The notes beneath the pieces are model-generated. The model made no database searches and was not told where the DNA came from. It saw nothing but the letters and a program-made list of their open reading frames with translations. A DNA stretch of 64,000 nt from DATMAM01 sp035559995. GTDB lineage: Bacteria > Desulfobacterota > Binatia > UBA9968. Location of the stretch: the NCBI GenBank assembly GCA_035559995.1, contig DATMAM010000040.1, positions 1 to 64,000 on the forward strand, in the 5' to 3' direction. Position numbers and translations under genes: made by a program. Positions 32,664-41,804 of this stretch are shown one piece after another (position 1 is the first letter of the stretch; the number at the start of each line of letters is the position of its first letter).

Positions 32664-33482
32664 ATGCCAGAGTCCGTTGTCATTTATGAGAAGAGGGAGC
32701 CGCACACGGCCATCATCAAGCTCAACCGGCCCGAGAAAAAGAACGCGATCAGCCGCGATCTCTACAACGCGCTCGACGACGCGTGGAAGGAGGCGAAAGC
32801 GGATGACGATGTCTGGACGATCATCTTGACCGGCTCCGGCGATTCGTTTTGCGCGGGCGGCGACCTGAAGGAGAATCTCGCCGCGGCCCGCGGCGAAATC
32901 AAAGGCCCGCGTTTCGGCAACCGCCCCTACTCGGATCTGCGCTCCCTCGGCATTGACAAGCCCATCATCGCCGCCATCAACGGCTACGCGGTGGGCGGCG
33001 GCTTCAGCCTGGCGCTCAACTGCGACATCCGCTACTGCGTGCCGGCGTCGAAGTTCGGTTGCTCCGAAGTGCGCTGGTCGCACCTGGCCGCGTGGCCGGC
33101 TTACGTGCTCACGATCCCTCTCGGATGGGCCTTCTGGTTCGCGTACACGGGCCAAATGGTGGACGCGGAGACGGCCTTCCGCCTGGGAATCGTTCAGAAG
33201 ATCTGCGAGCCGGACAAGCTGATCGACGACTGCATGGAGCTGTGCGCGACGATCAACCGCAACGGCAGGCTCATTGCCGCGCATACCAAAGAGTACATCT
33301 ACAAGCTGCTCTACGAGATCGAGCACTGGGAAGAGGCCTATAAGGTGCACCGGGAATTCTACGCCCATCTGCGCCAGAGCAAGGACTACGACGAGGGGTC
33401 CGCGGCCTTTACCGAAAAGCGCAAGCCACAGTTCACCGGCCAGTACTACGACAAAAAGGAAAAGCCTCCGGGAGTTCCATAG
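32664..33482 (+). CDS. Enoyl-CoA hydratase/isomerase-family crotonase
   Basis: 272 residues from the ATG at 32664, with AAGGAG 7 bp before it (a GTG sits directly upstream). Crotonase pattern: IIKLNRPEKKNAISRD, GDSFCAGGDLKEN and NGYAVGGGFSLALNCDI for the oxyanion hole, then FGCSEVRWSHLAAWPAY with a Glu at the usual second acidic position. The C-terminus is longer than usual, with KVHREFYAHLRQS. It follows the CoA-transferase pair and is closed by a strong terminator at 33497-33535, so it ends that operon. Confidence 0.85.
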   Translation: MPESVVIYEKREPHTAIIKLNRPEKKNAISRDLYNALDDAWKEAKADDDVWTIILTGSGDSFCAGGDLKENLAAARGEIKGPRFGNRPYSDLRSLGIDKPIIAAINGYAVGGGFSLALNCDIRYCVPASKFGCSEVRWSHLAAWPAYVLTIPLGWAFWFAYTGQMVDAETAFRLGIVQKICEPDKLIDDCMELCATINRNGRLIAAHTKEYIYKLLYEIEHWEEAYKVHREFYAHLRQSKDYDEGSAAFTEKRKPQFTGQYYDKKEKPPGVP

Positions 33483-33496
33483 GCGAAGGGTTTAGC

Positions 33497-33535
33497 GGCG
33501 GAGCGCTGGCCGAGGGCGCCGGCGCTCCGCCTTTT
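33497..33535 (+). terminator. Strong intrinsic terminator of the 30051-33482 operon
   Basis: A perfect 10-bp GC-rich stem (GGCGGAGCGC/GCGCTCCGCC, loop of 15 nt) is followed immediately by TTTT and AATTT. It lies 14 bp past the crotonase stop. Confidence 0.85.
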
Positions 33536-33592
33536 AATTTCTCCATCCCGTCTTTCCGCGAGGGCAATCTCGCCCTTCCCAAGGAGCCCGCC

Positions 33593-34357
33593 ATGACCTA
33601 CGAGAATATTCTGACCGAACGGCTGGATAGAGTCGCGCTGATCACGCTCAACCGCCCCGAAAAGCTCAACGCCTTGAGCTACGAAATGGCGTGCGAGCTG
33701 GATGACGAGCTAACGCTCGTCGAAAATGATCCGGCGGTCGACGTCGTCATCCTAACGGGCGCGGGTGATCGCGCGTTTTCTTCCGGCGGCGATATTCCGC
33801 AGATGGCCGGCATGACGAGCGCCGAGCTGGCGGCGCGCGCCGGAAACCGCCATCGCGCCACCTGGCATCTGGCGAGTTTTCCCAAGCCGATTATCGGGGC
33901 GCTCAACGGCCTCGCCTACGGCGGCGCCGCGATGCTCGCGACGATGCTCGACATCAGAATCGGTTGCGAGCGGACCGAGTTTCGCTTCCTCGCCGCCAAA
34001 TACGGCCGCGTCAATTCGACGTGGAGTTTGCCCCTTCTCGTCGGCCTCGCGAAAGCAAAAGAGCTGCTGTACACCGGGCGCGCGGTCACCGCGGACGAGG
34101 CGGAAAGGATCGGGCTGCTCAACCGGGTCGTGCCGTCCGCCCAGCTTCGGGCCGCGGCGATTGAGATGGCGCGCGCGATCAGCGAGAACGATGCGCGGAT
34201 GGTGCAGGGGATCAAGCGGCTCCTCCATGAAGGCGTGGGCTCGACGCTAAAAGAACGCTATGAAAACGAGCGCGAAGCGCGCGCCACCTGGCTCCAATCC
34301 AACCACCCGCGCGAAGGGTTCAGGGAGTTTCTGAGCCGGAAGGGCTATGAGACGTAA
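33593..34357 (+). CDS. Crotonase-fold protein with altered catalytic positions
   Basis: 254 residues; AAGGAG lies upstream of the ATG. Fold markers are LITLNRPEKLNALSYE, FSSGGDIPQM and NGLAYGGAAMLATMLDIRIG. The two acidic residues of classical enoyl-CoA hydratase are missing: the first site reads GGAAMLAT, and the usual GxPE segment reads FLAAKYGRVNS. A hydratase mechanism is therefore doubtful, while isomerase, hydrolase or decarboxylase-type crotonase activity remains possible. It has its own ribosome site after the terminator and is followed by the UbiD gene 159 bp later. Confidence 0.75.
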   Translation: MTYENILTERLDRVALITLNRPEKLNALSYEMACELDDELTLVENDPAVDVVILTGAGDRAFSSGGDIPQMAGMTSAELAARAGNRHRATWHLASFPKPIIGALNGLAYGGAAMLATMLDIRIGCERTEFRFLAAKYGRVNSTWSLPLLVGLAKAKELLYTGRAVTADEAERIGLLNRVVPSAQLRAAAIEMARAISENDARMVQGIKRLLHEGVGSTLKERYENEREARATWLQSNHPREGFREFLSRKGYET

Positions 34358-34516
34358 GCAACTCTCACGGATTCAATTCGTGCGGTGCCGCGGCGTTTCC
34401 GGCACGTCAAACTCCCGACGGGATCTCGAAACCCTAGTGCCCTATCTCTGCGGAATTGTCACGCCACCGGCGCTCGTATATGATTGCGAAAGCCCCGAAT
34501 TTTCTAGGAGATCAAG

Positions 34517-35962
34517 ATGGCAAAAGATCTTAGAAGCTTTCTTGAAGATTGTCGCCGGGAAATTCCCAACGAGGTCATTCACGTGACGAAGGAAGTCAAC
34601 CCCGCCAACTACGACGTCACGGCCATCATCAAGCATCTCGATGAGCAAAAAAAGTTTCCCATCATCATTTTCGATAAGCCGCTCAACCTGAACGGGCAGG
34701 TGAGCGAGTTTAAGCTCGTGATGAACTGTGAAATCACGCAGCGCAAGGCGCAAATCGCGCTCGGCTTGCCGAAGGAAACGACCCGGCCGCAGATGGCCGA
34801 GGCCTGTCTCGAGATGGAAGAGCACCGCATCCCGCCCGTGGTCGTCAAAGAAAAGGACGCGCCGGTCAAGGAGGTGGTCAAGGTCGGGCGCGATGTGAGC
34901 CTTTACGACCTTCCGATCATGCGCCACCACGAGATGGACGGCGGCCCCTACATCACGCTGTCGACCGTGAGCAAAGACCCAAAAAGCGGCATCTACAACT
35001 GCTCCTATCACCGCATGGAGATCAAGTCGAAGAACACGACCGCCCTGCACGCGTCGCCGCGCCATCTGTGGAAAATCTACAAGACTTACGAGGCGGAAAA
35101 TAAAGAATGCCCGGTCGCGACCGTTCTCGGACACCACCCGGCGTATCACATGGGCGCGTGCTACAGCGGCCCGTTTGAGGTGAGCGAGTACGAGGTGATC
35201 GGCGGCTATCTGCGCGAGCCCCTGCGCCTTACCGCATCGGCGAGCTGGGGCGAGGAGTTCTTGATTCCCGCGGACGCCGAAATCGTCATCGAAGGAGTGC
35301 TGCTTCCCGGAAAGCGAGTCGTCGAAGGGCCGTTTGGCGAGGCACCCGGCTACCTGGGACCGCAGCGCTATTTGACTTGTCCATCGTACGAGGTGCGCGC
35401 CATCAACTACCGCCGCGGCGGCATGTACCAGTCCGTCATCACGCCGGAAGGGGACAAACCCTGGATGGATCTTCCCCGCGAGGGAGCGTATCTGCGCCGC
35501 TGCCGCGAGGCGGTCCCGGGCGTGACCGCGGTGTGCAAGCAGGGCCGTCACGCCCATTACAACGTTTTCATCTCGATGAAAAAAATGTCGGAGGGAGATC
35601 CCGGCAGGGCCGCCGCGGCGGCCCTCACGTTCGATCACACCAAGAACGTTTTCGTCTTCGACGACGACATCGATGTCTTCAATCCCACGGATATTCTTTG
35701 GGCGCTCGCGACCCGCGTGCAGCCCCACCGGCAGGTTTCGATCCTGCAGCCGCTCTTTCGCGGGAACCTCTTGGATCCTTCGCTGGTCGACGAGATCAAA
35801 ACGTCGGCAATGATCGTTGACGCGACGCGCCCCCTGGACCGTCCTTTTTCGCCGGTCTCCAAGTGTCCGGACGATGCCATGGCGAGAATCAAGCTCGAAG
35901 ACTACATTCCCGGCGAGGTCCTGCAACATATACCGGTCGATCGCACGAGCTACTGGGCGTAA
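34517..35962 (+). CDS. UbiD-family prenyl-FMN-dependent decarboxylase
   Basis: 481 residues, AGGAGATCAAG before the ATG. UbiD fold: FLEDCRREIPNEVIHVTKEV, FDKPLNLNG, YDLPIMRHHEMDGGPYIT, the cofactor/metal segment GIYNCSYHRMEIKSKN, HHPAYHMGACYSGPFE and the catalytic Glu region VEGPFGEAPGYLGPQ. These enzymes reversibly (de)carboxylate aromatic or alpha,beta-unsaturated acids using prFMN. The prFMN synthase UbiX is not in the window. Its neighbours, CoA-transferases and crotonases, fit aromatic acid turnover. Confidence 0.9.
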   Translation: MAKDLRSFLEDCRREIPNEVIHVTKEVNPANYDVTAIIKHLDEQKKFPIIIFDKPLNLNGQVSEFKLVMNCEITQRKAQIALGLPKETTRPQMAEACLEMEEHRIPPVVVKEKDAPVKEVVKVGRDVSLYDLPIMRHHEMDGGPYITLSTVSKDPKSGIYNCSYHRMEIKSKNTTALHASPRHLWKIYKTYEAENKECPVATVLGHHPAYHMGACYSGPFEVSEYEVIGGYLREPLRLTASASWGEEFLIPADAEIVIEGVLLPGKRVVEGPFGEAPGYLGPQRYLTCPSYEVRAINYRRGGMYQSVITPEGDKPWMDLPREGAYLRRCREAVPGVTAVCKQGRHAHYNVFISMKKMSEGDPGRAAAAALTFDHTKNVFVFDDDIDVFNPTDILWALATRVQPHRQVSILQPLFRGNLLDPSLVDEIKTSAMIVDATRPLDRPFSPVSKCPDDAMARIKLEDYIPGEVLQHIPVDRTSYWA

Positions 35963-36073
35963 ACGGCTGCCGAAAGATGTCTAGTTCGCTCCCGTACCTC
36001 TCGAACTGATGGCCGATTGAACGCCGAGACTCCGGCACTCCGGGACGGAATCTAACAGCAAGGAGAGAAATCT

Positions 36074-37114
36074 ATGTTACGCGGCAAAGTCCGCATCGCG
36101 CCGGCATGCTATCACGTCCTTCATATGATCCCGGTCATGGCGGCGCACGAGATGAATTTTTTCCACGAGGAAGGGCTGCGTGAGCCCGACGGCTACCCGG
36201 CCTACGAGATCATCTCCGGAGGACTCGTCCCGTTCGGCCTGGAGAAGCTCGGCCTCAGCCAGGCGATGAAGGAGAAGTCGATCGACCTGGCGCTCGATAT
36301 CATGCCGTCCACGGTTTTTTTCCAGCGGGCGCGCGGCGCCGACCTTTACATCATCGCCGGCTGGCGCAACCAGAGGGGGAGCGTCGTCATCGCCGCGCCG
36401 CACATCAAATCGCTGCCGGAGCTCAAGGGCAAGCGCATCGGCGTCGTTGAGATCGGCGGCGGCACGCATCTCACCATGAACGCCGTGCTGCGAAGGGCAG
36501 GCCTCAACCCCGAGCGCGACGTCGAGTGGGTGGGGAGAGTTTTCTCGCCCGGCGATATCGATGCGCTGAAGACGGGCAAGGTGGACTGCATCACCCTTCA
36601 GGCCGCGAAGGCGGAGAGATTGAAAAAGGAAGGCTTCAACATCCTGGCCGATCCCAAGCGGCTCTACCCCGACGGCTTTCCCTTCCGGGTCATCGCGGCT
36701 ACGGGAAGGATTCTGGAAAGCAAGCCCGAGTTCGTGAAAGCTTTTCTCAAGGGAATGATACGCGTCTACTGGTTCATCCGCACCCAGCCGGAAAATTTTT
36801 CCTACCTCGTGAGCCTCGAAAAGCGCCTCCGCTTTCAGAGCGCCGATCCGGAAGAAAGCACGACCCGCTTCGTCATGGGCTCGCCCGAGAGCGCGGAGGT
36901 GCAGCCGTTTCCGATCGACGGCTTGCCCACGGGCTTCGACGCTTATCTCCAAGAAGAAAAGGAGGCGGGCCAGCTGAACTACGAGGTCCCGCCGATCAGA
37001 GAAGTCTGCGCGCTCGATCTCGTGCGCGAGGCCTTTCAGGAGCTGATGCAACGGGAGGAGTTGAAGCCGGCGTACGAGCGCGCCAGGGCGGTCGTGCAGA
37101 GGTTAGGCTACTGA
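36074..37114 (+). CDS. Signal-less NMT1-like solute-binding-fold protein (paralogue 2)
   Basis: 346 residues beginning MLRGKVRIAPACYHVLHM, with no signal peptide; AAGGAG precedes the ATG. Nearly collinear with the 43635-44675 product: PVMAAHEMNFFHEEGLREPD, QRARGADLYIIAGWRNQRG, PELKGKRIGVVEIGGGTH, ESKPEFVKAFLKGMIR and SADPEESTTRF. The identity looks like roughly three quarters by eye, pointing to a duplication. The next gene, at 37169, encodes another short SBP-fold protein. No permease or ATPase is nearby. Confidence 0.8.
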   Translation: MLRGKVRIAPACYHVLHMIPVMAAHEMNFFHEEGLREPDGYPAYEIISGGLVPFGLEKLGLSQAMKEKSIDLALDIMPSTVFFQRARGADLYIIAGWRNQRGSVVIAAPHIKSLPELKGKRIGVVEIGGGTHLTMNAVLRRAGLNPERDVEWVGRVFSPGDIDALKTGKVDCITLQAAKAERLKKEGFNILADPKRLYPDGFPFRVIAATGRILESKPEFVKAFLKGMIRVYWFIRTQPENFSYLVSLEKRLRFQSADPEESTTRFVMGSPESAEVQPFPIDGLPTGFDAYLQEEKEAGQLNYEVPPIREVCALDLVREAFQELMQREELKPAYERARAVVQRLGY

Positions 37115-37168
37115 GCGCCGGCCGCGGCGCGCGAACTTTCATCGGCCGCGCCCGGCGGAGGGGACACT

Positions 37169-38047
37169 ATGCTGCTGGTCTTGCGCGCTCCCTCGATGAC
37201 GCACCTTTCTTTCTATGCCGCCGAGGACAAGGGATTTTTCGAAAGGGAAGGCGTCAAAGTCCGCTGTCTTCACTCCCACGATGAGCCGCAAGCCGTCGTT
37301 CGCCTGATGATGGCAGGCGAGGTGGCGTTTTACGCCACCATTGTCGCCGCGGTAGAAGCGGCGCTCCACGGCTGGGGCGAGCTTCGAGCGCTCTGCGCCA
37401 CGATGCTCTCGAAAGCTCCCTGCGCAGCCCGGGCGGAAATCAAGTCGTTGGCCGACCTTAAGGGTAAGAAAGTGATGGTCGGCGGCGGGCGCTCCTACAA
37501 CGAGCTTCTGTGGCTGTGCCGATACTATGGTTGGCAGCCTGAAAAAGACATCGAAGTTGTCCGCGGAGAGCTTTCCGATCGCGTTGAGGCTTTTCGTGAT
37601 CCAAGTGTCGCCGCGGTCTTTGGTCGGCCGCAATATCTGTTCTGGCTTAAAGAAGGGGGCTTTCATCTGTTGCCGTATCCAGAAAACCGAGCTTGGGCGG
37701 AAGCGGGATTGACCACTAGTCTGAGGCTAGTTCGGGAACAGCCCGACACAGTGCAGCGAGTTGTGAACGCGATCGTTGGGGCTACGGAATTCTTAAAGCA
37801 GAATCGAGATCAGGCGGTGGAAATCGCCGTCAAATATGTTCCTTATTTGACGCGCGAAGCGGCTGAAGGAAACTACGAGGTAATGAGGGAGTGGTACTCC
37901 TATGATATCAGCGAATCAGCGATCGCCCACCAGGCCGAAGTCTTCGGCATGGCCAAAAACGCCTTCCGCCCTCTGAAGCTGGACGAGGTCGCAGACCTCT
38001 CCTTCCTGCACGAGGCCCTCCGCCAAATTTCGGTCGCCACCCGCTAA
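37169..38047 (+). CDS. Small signal-less NMT1-like solute-binding-fold protein
   Basis: 292 residues starting MLLVLRAPSMTHLSFYAAED, without an export signal. SBP features are KGFFEREGVKVRCLHSH, MMAGEVAFYATIVAAVEAAL, SLADLKGKKVMVGGGRSYNE and VRGELSDRVEAFRDPSVAAV. It starts 54 bp after the preceding SBP gene, so they are likely co-transcribed. The part from about 37560 to 37860 averages near 54% GC against 60% or more around it, which hints at a mosaic origin. It faces a cupin gene across 45 bp with no terminator-like structure. Confidence 0.75.
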   Translation: MLLVLRAPSMTHLSFYAAEDKGFFEREGVKVRCLHSHDEPQAVVRLMMAGEVAFYATIVAAVEAALHGWGELRALCATMLSKAPCAARAEIKSLADLKGKKVMVGGGRSYNELLWLCRYYGWQPEKDIEVVRGELSDRVEAFRDPSVAAVFGRPQYLFWLKEGGFHLLPYPENRAWAEAGLTTSLRLVREQPDTVQRVVNAIVGATEFLKQNRDQAVEIAVKYVPYLTREAAEGNYEVMREWYSYDISESAIAHQAEVFGMAKNAFRPLKLDEVADLSFLHEALRQISVATR

Positions 38048-38092
38048 CAGAATAGCTCGTCCTCGATCCAGGCGGCTCGGCCGAAAGGGTTT

Positions 38093-38566
38093 TCAGGTGG
38101 ACCGCTTTGCCTTTGGATAGGGCGTGCCGTCGCGATGGGCGAACCCTTGGCCGGCGACGGTTCTTAGATCGATCTCCGGATAGAACGCCTCGTCGCCTTC
38201 CGCGCGCGTTCCGATCTCCATGATAAGGGCGTCGCTGGCGGATCGGTTCTGGAAGTGATGGCCGTTGCGATCTCCGGCCTTGAAGCCGGCGGAGTCGCCC
38301 GCCCGAAGTATCTCTTCTCCGTCCCCGGTCACGAGCACAACCTCGCCGGCGACGACGTAAACGAACTCGTCCGACTTGCTATGCCAGTGCCGCTGGCTCG
38401 ACCAAGTGCCGGGGGGCAATGTGCAGAGATTGACGCCGAACTGCGTCAATCCGGCCGCATCGCCGAGCTTGATCCTGCGGCGCGCCCGACACGGCTCGTC
38501 ATAGGGCGGGGGATAAAGCGTGCCTTCGGCTCTGGGCGCGGCGCTGAGGTTAATCTTCCGCGACAT
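38093..38566 (-). CDS. Cupin-domain protein
   Basis: 157 residues, GGAGG 4 bp before the ATG. One cupin barrel: FGVNLCTLPPGTWSSQ, the metal motif QRHWHSKSDEFVYVVAGEV (two His and a Glu) and RAGDSAGFKAGDRNGHHFQN with the last His. Similar small cupins act as dioxygenase-, isomerase- or lyase-type enzymes or as sensors; nothing here chooses between them. It ends 27 bp before the end of the SBP gene that starts at 39666, which lies on the same strand upstream, so the two are probably one unit. Confidence 0.85.
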   Translation of the reverse strand: MSRKINLSAAPRAEGTLYPPPYDEPCRARRRIKLGDAAGLTQFGVNLCTLPPGTWSSQRHWHSKSDEFVYVVAGEVVLVTGDGEEILRAGDSAGFKAGDRNGHHFQNRSASDALIMEIGTRAEGDEAFYPEIDLRTVAGQGFAHRDGTPYPKAKRST

Positions 38567-38601
38567 GTTTCCTCCGCGTGTTCAGTTTTTTGGCGAACGA
38601 C

Positions 38602-39666
38602 TCAGCGAAAGCCCCACGCCGCGACGATCTTCTTCGTGCGCTCGCGCGCGTGCTCCTCTTCCGCCCAGCCGCCGAAGATGATTTTCACGCCGGCCTTCTG
38701 AAGCCTCTTTCCGGTTTCCGTCCCTTCGATGAACGGCGACGCCCTGCCGATTTTTTCGTAGCCTTTCTGCCCTTCCGAAGATGCCAGCCAGCCGGCCAGA
38801 AGAAGCGCCGCGTTGGGGCTCTTTGCGCCCTTCATGATGCCGATCGTCTCGCCCATGCCGATCGGGGTCTCGCTCGGAAAAACGGCGGCGATCTTGGCCT
38901 GCGGGTCGCGCCGCAGGACATTGAAAATGGTGGTGTAGTGGATGCCGCAGAGCATCGGCACTTCGCCGACCGCTACCTGAAGAGCGCTTTCGAGGTTGCT
39001 CGCCCTGCCCCAGATCGGCTGGTTTTCTTTCAGGCGCTTCGCGAACTGAACCGTTTTCTCCTCGCCCCAAGCGGGCCACAGGCCGACGAGCGGGTGCGGG
39101 CGGGTCAGGACCATGAACTTCCCTTTCCAATACGGATCGAGGCAGTCTTGCCAGCTCTTGGGCACTCGCTCCGGCGGGACGAGCGAAGGATTGTAGGCGA
39201 TCACGCGCGGCACGAAGCTGACGACAGCGAAATGGCCGTCGGGGCTGAAGTGCTCGGCGGGCGCGCCGGGAAAGATCTTCCGCCATGCGAGCGGCCCGGC
39301 CAAGACACCGGACTTTTTGAAGTTGCCCTGCAGCGCCGACGGCACATTCACGAGATCGTAATCGACAAGCCCGGTCATGGCCTCGGCCATGATCCGGCCC
39401 GACACCTCCTGCTCGACCTCGGGCGTGTACTCCACTTTGATCCGCGGATAGGCCTTTTCGAAACCCTCCAACACGAGCTTGGCCTCGTCGGTCCGTATGC
39501 TGCTCCCGTACCGGACTTTGCCTTCCTTGTTCGCGAGCCGCACGACTTCCTCGAAGCTTGCGCCGAATCCTGGCGGGTTGCCGACGGCATGACGAGAATC
39601 GCCGATGACCGCCGCAGCCGCCAAGGCGACAATCCATAGCCCGCTTCGTCTAACTCGAATTTTCAC
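38602..39666 (-). CDS. Extracellular solute-binding protein, family 1 type (paralogue 1)
   Basis: 354 residues from a GTG at 39666 with GGGAGGGAAT before it. Signal peptide (SGLWIVALAAAAVIGDS...AVG) followed by RYGSSIRTDEAKLVLEGFEK, KVEYTPEVEQEVSGRI, DYDLVNVPSALQGNF and KSWQDCLDPYWKGKF. It closely resembles the 42473-43531 product across the whole length. Its ligand is unknown, and no membrane components are encoded near it. It diverges from the hydrolase gene at 39839 across 172 bp that should hold both promoters. Confidence 0.87.
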   Translation of the reverse strand: MKIRVRRSGLWIVALAAAAVIGDSRHAVGNPPGFGASFEEVVRLANKEGKVRYGSSIRTDEAKLVLEGFEKAYPRIKVEYTPEVEQEVSGRIMAEAMTGLVDYDLVNVPSALQGNFKKSGVLAGPLAWRKIFPGAPAEHFSPDGHFAVVSFVPRVIAYNPSLVPPERVPKSWQDCLDPYWKGKFMVLTRPHPLVGLWPAWGEEKTVQFAKRLKENQPIWGRASNLESALQVAVGEVPMLCGIHYTTIFNVLRRDPQAKIAAVFPSETPIGMGETIGIMKGAKSPNAALLLAGWLASSEGQKGYEKIGRASPFIEGTETGKRLQKAGVKIIFGGWAEEEHARERTKKIVAAWGFR

Positions 39667-39838
39667 ATTCCCTCCCTGGAGTCCGAGAATCGCGCTTGCG
39701 CGCTGAAAGAAATTTATCTTTTTGCCACGAGCGTTGTAAAGTATAAAGCGCTCCGAGCGAGCTTTCGCTCGTTGCCTTGGATAGCCCGCTCTGGCAGCCT
39801 GTGGCGTGGGTCGCGAACGCTTGTCAAGGAGGACGCCT

Positions 39839-41194
39839 ATGAAGAGAGATCATTGGATTCCGCCGGAGTTCATTGCGAAGGAAAAAGCCATCAAGGATTC
39901 CGAAGAGGTGCTGGCGATGCCGGATATCCCGATCAAGAAGACCGAGGATATCATCCGCATCCGCACTCTCGGGATGGACTGGGACATCGGCTTTATGGTC
40001 TATGAGCCGCAGGATGCGGCGCGCGTCGCGGTCGGCCCGGACGGCAAGAAGGCGGGATTTTTTATCCTTCACGGCGGCTCCGGAGATTACAAGCAGATGG
40101 AGCGCGTCTCGCTCCTGCTGGCGCAGAAATTCGGTCACAAAGTCCTGTCCGGCACGTTTCCCGGAAGGCTCTACCTGCCCGACCCGAGCCGCGACTGGCC
40201 CGGGGACACGGTGAACCCCGACGGTTCGGTGCGCACGCCGATCTGGAAAGACGGCGAGCTGATCGCGCGCGCGGAATACGACGTCGTCAAAGACGCGTCG
40301 ATGCGGGACCGCTACGGCACGCGCTTGTTGGCGCGGGCGAAGCCCGGCACAAATTTTTATTATCGAATGGCGGCGTGGCCGGCCGCGTTCGAAGAGGGCA
40401 TGATCGAGGGAAACCGCCGCCACTTTCCCGAAAGCGAGTATTCAGTGTACGGCCAGGGCCACTCCACCGGCGGGCCTTTCGTCTGCTATTTGTCGCAGCG
40501 CATTCCCAATATGGCCGGCGTGCACGCAACCGAGCACTCGCCCTTCGGTTTTCTCGCCGCGGCAAGGGACGCCTGGAGCGGCGACTTGGGCGTGATCGGC
40601 GAATACCGGGCAAAAAAGAAGAGCAAGCCGAGATCGGACCCGTTCAACGACCTTTACATCCGCACGTGGCGCGATCGGGCGAGATACGCGGGGCCCGAGG
40701 CGCTCGGCCAGGAAGGTCCCACGGCGCTTCTGCGCCTGCCGGCGATCATGGAGGATGTCCTGGAGTACTGGGAACGATCGAAGAAGCGGCCAAACTTCAA
40801 AGCCGAGTACATCGTCACGCACGCAATCGAAGCCTCGCTCGCCGAAGCTGCCAAGGTTACCGCCGAACGCTTGCGATTCAACGCCGAGGAAACGGACGCG
40901 CTGGTTCGCCGCTATCTCGGTTACACCAGAGACATCTCGGAACCGGGCGCAAAACCCCTGCCGCCGTATCTCTTCTGCATCTCCAAGGACAGCCGTGACC
41001 ACAGCCCGGCGGCCTACCGAGAGGTCATTATCCCCGGTTTCAAGGCGATGAAGTACGCGCCGAAGACGGCGCTCACGTGCTACGGCGCGGGCGTGCATGT
41101 CTTCTGGATGCCGGAGGCGGACTTGCCGATGGGTATCGCGCCGTCGGTGGTACGCCTGTGGCACGAAAGCATCATGAACGGCTTTTTCCTCTAG
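39839..41194 (+). CDS. Large alpha/beta-hydrolase-like protein
   Basis: 451 residues from the ATG at 39839, with AAGGAGG 6 bp before it. The core has GFFILHGGSGDYKQMERVSL, a nucleophile elbow GQGHSTGGPFVCYL (Ser near 205) and a late His region YGAGVHVFWMPEADL. The protein is longer than classical hydrolases, with an extended helical insert between about 240 and 370. I cannot name a family. The divergent SBP gene and the nearby cupin suggest a role in breakdown of an imported ester or amide. Cytoplasmic. Confidence 0.7.
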   Translation: MKRDHWIPPEFIAKEKAIKDSEEVLAMPDIPIKKTEDIIRIRTLGMDWDIGFMVYEPQDAARVAVGPDGKKAGFFILHGGSGDYKQMERVSLLLAQKFGHKVLSGTFPGRLYLPDPSRDWPGDTVNPDGSVRTPIWKDGELIARAEYDVVKDASMRDRYGTRLLARAKPGTNFYYRMAAWPAAFEEGMIEGNRRHFPESEYSVYGQGHSTGGPFVCYLSQRIPNMAGVHATEHSPFGFLAAARDAWSGDLGVIGEYRAKKKSKPRSDPFNDLYIRTWRDRARYAGPEALGQEGPTALLRLPAIMEDVLEYWERSKKRPNFKAEYIVTHAIEASLAEAAKVTAERLRFNAEETDALVRRYLGYTRDISEPGAKPLPPYLFCISKDSRDHSPAAYREVIIPGFKAMKYAPKTALTCYGAGVHVFWMPEADLPMGIAPSVVRLWHESIMNGFFL

Positions 41195-41253
41195 CGACGC
41201 CGCGCGATCCGCCGGCGCAGCGAAGCGCGCCCTCGCGCCGAAACCGAAGCCGC

Positions 41254-41700
41254 TCAACGCCGCCCTCTCGCGGCGGGGGCTCTCACCGACCGCCTCGGGC
41301 GGCTGCGCGGGCTTCCTTTGATAAACTCGCCGTTCTCCGCGATCCTTCCGCTCTCGATAGCCTCCTCGAGGCGCCTCACCTCGTCGAGAATCCGCATGAA
41401 GCGGCGCCCGAAGGGAGTAAGCCGGTATTCCACCTCTACGGGCGGCTTTTCGCCCAGCACTGTGCGGCGCACGATGCCGAAGCTCGTCATCGTGCGCCAG
41501 CGCTCGTTCATGACCTTCGCTGAAAGGCCCGGGCAGGCCCTCAGAAACGCGCTCGGCCGGGTGCAGCCGTCGGCAAGAAGCCGCAGCAATCGAACCGACC
41601 ATTTACATCCGAGAACGCTCTCGACCATCGCGGCGACGGAGACGGAAGAAGCTCCGTTCGCCCTGCGGGCTGAGCCGGCTGAAAAATCGCGCTCGACCAT
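41254..41700 (-). CDS. HxlR-family winged-helix transcriptional regulator
   Basis: 148 residues; AAGGTGG precedes the ATG. Core HxlR pattern: VLGCKWSVRLLRLLADGCTRPSAF broken here into the usual first helix with its conserved Cys near 32, LRACPGLSAKVMNERWRTM, and the wing VEVEYRLTPFGRRFM. HxlR proteins sense reactive electrophiles, oxidants or aromatic compounds and often act next to their own gene. The divergent neighbour across 104 bp is a protoglobin gene, and an inverted repeat lies between them. Confidence 0.88.
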   Translation of the reverse strand: MVERDFSAGSARRANGASSVSVAAMVESVLGCKWSVRLLRLLADGCTRPSAFLRACPGLSAKVMNERWRTMTSFGIVRRTVLGEKPPVEVEYRLTPFGRRFMRILDEVRRLEEAIESGRIAENGEFIKGSPRSRPRRSVRAPAARGRR

Positions 41701-41709
41701 TTTGTAACC

Positions 41710-41724
41710 ACCTTACCGAAAGGT
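41710..41724. promoter_or_regulatory. Inverted repeat in the HxlR/protoglobin intergenic region
   Basis: ACCTT and AAGGT flank a 5-bp spacer 10 bp upstream of the regulator's ATG, overlapping its ribosome site. It is a candidate operator for HxlR autoregulation and control of the divergent gene. Confidence 0.35.
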
Positions 41725-41804
41725 ACTTTCTTTACTCCGCGTCGGCTTGTTCGTATCGTTCGCTGAGCGATAACTCCAAAGCGATCGAAAGGAGATTTTC
41801 CGCC

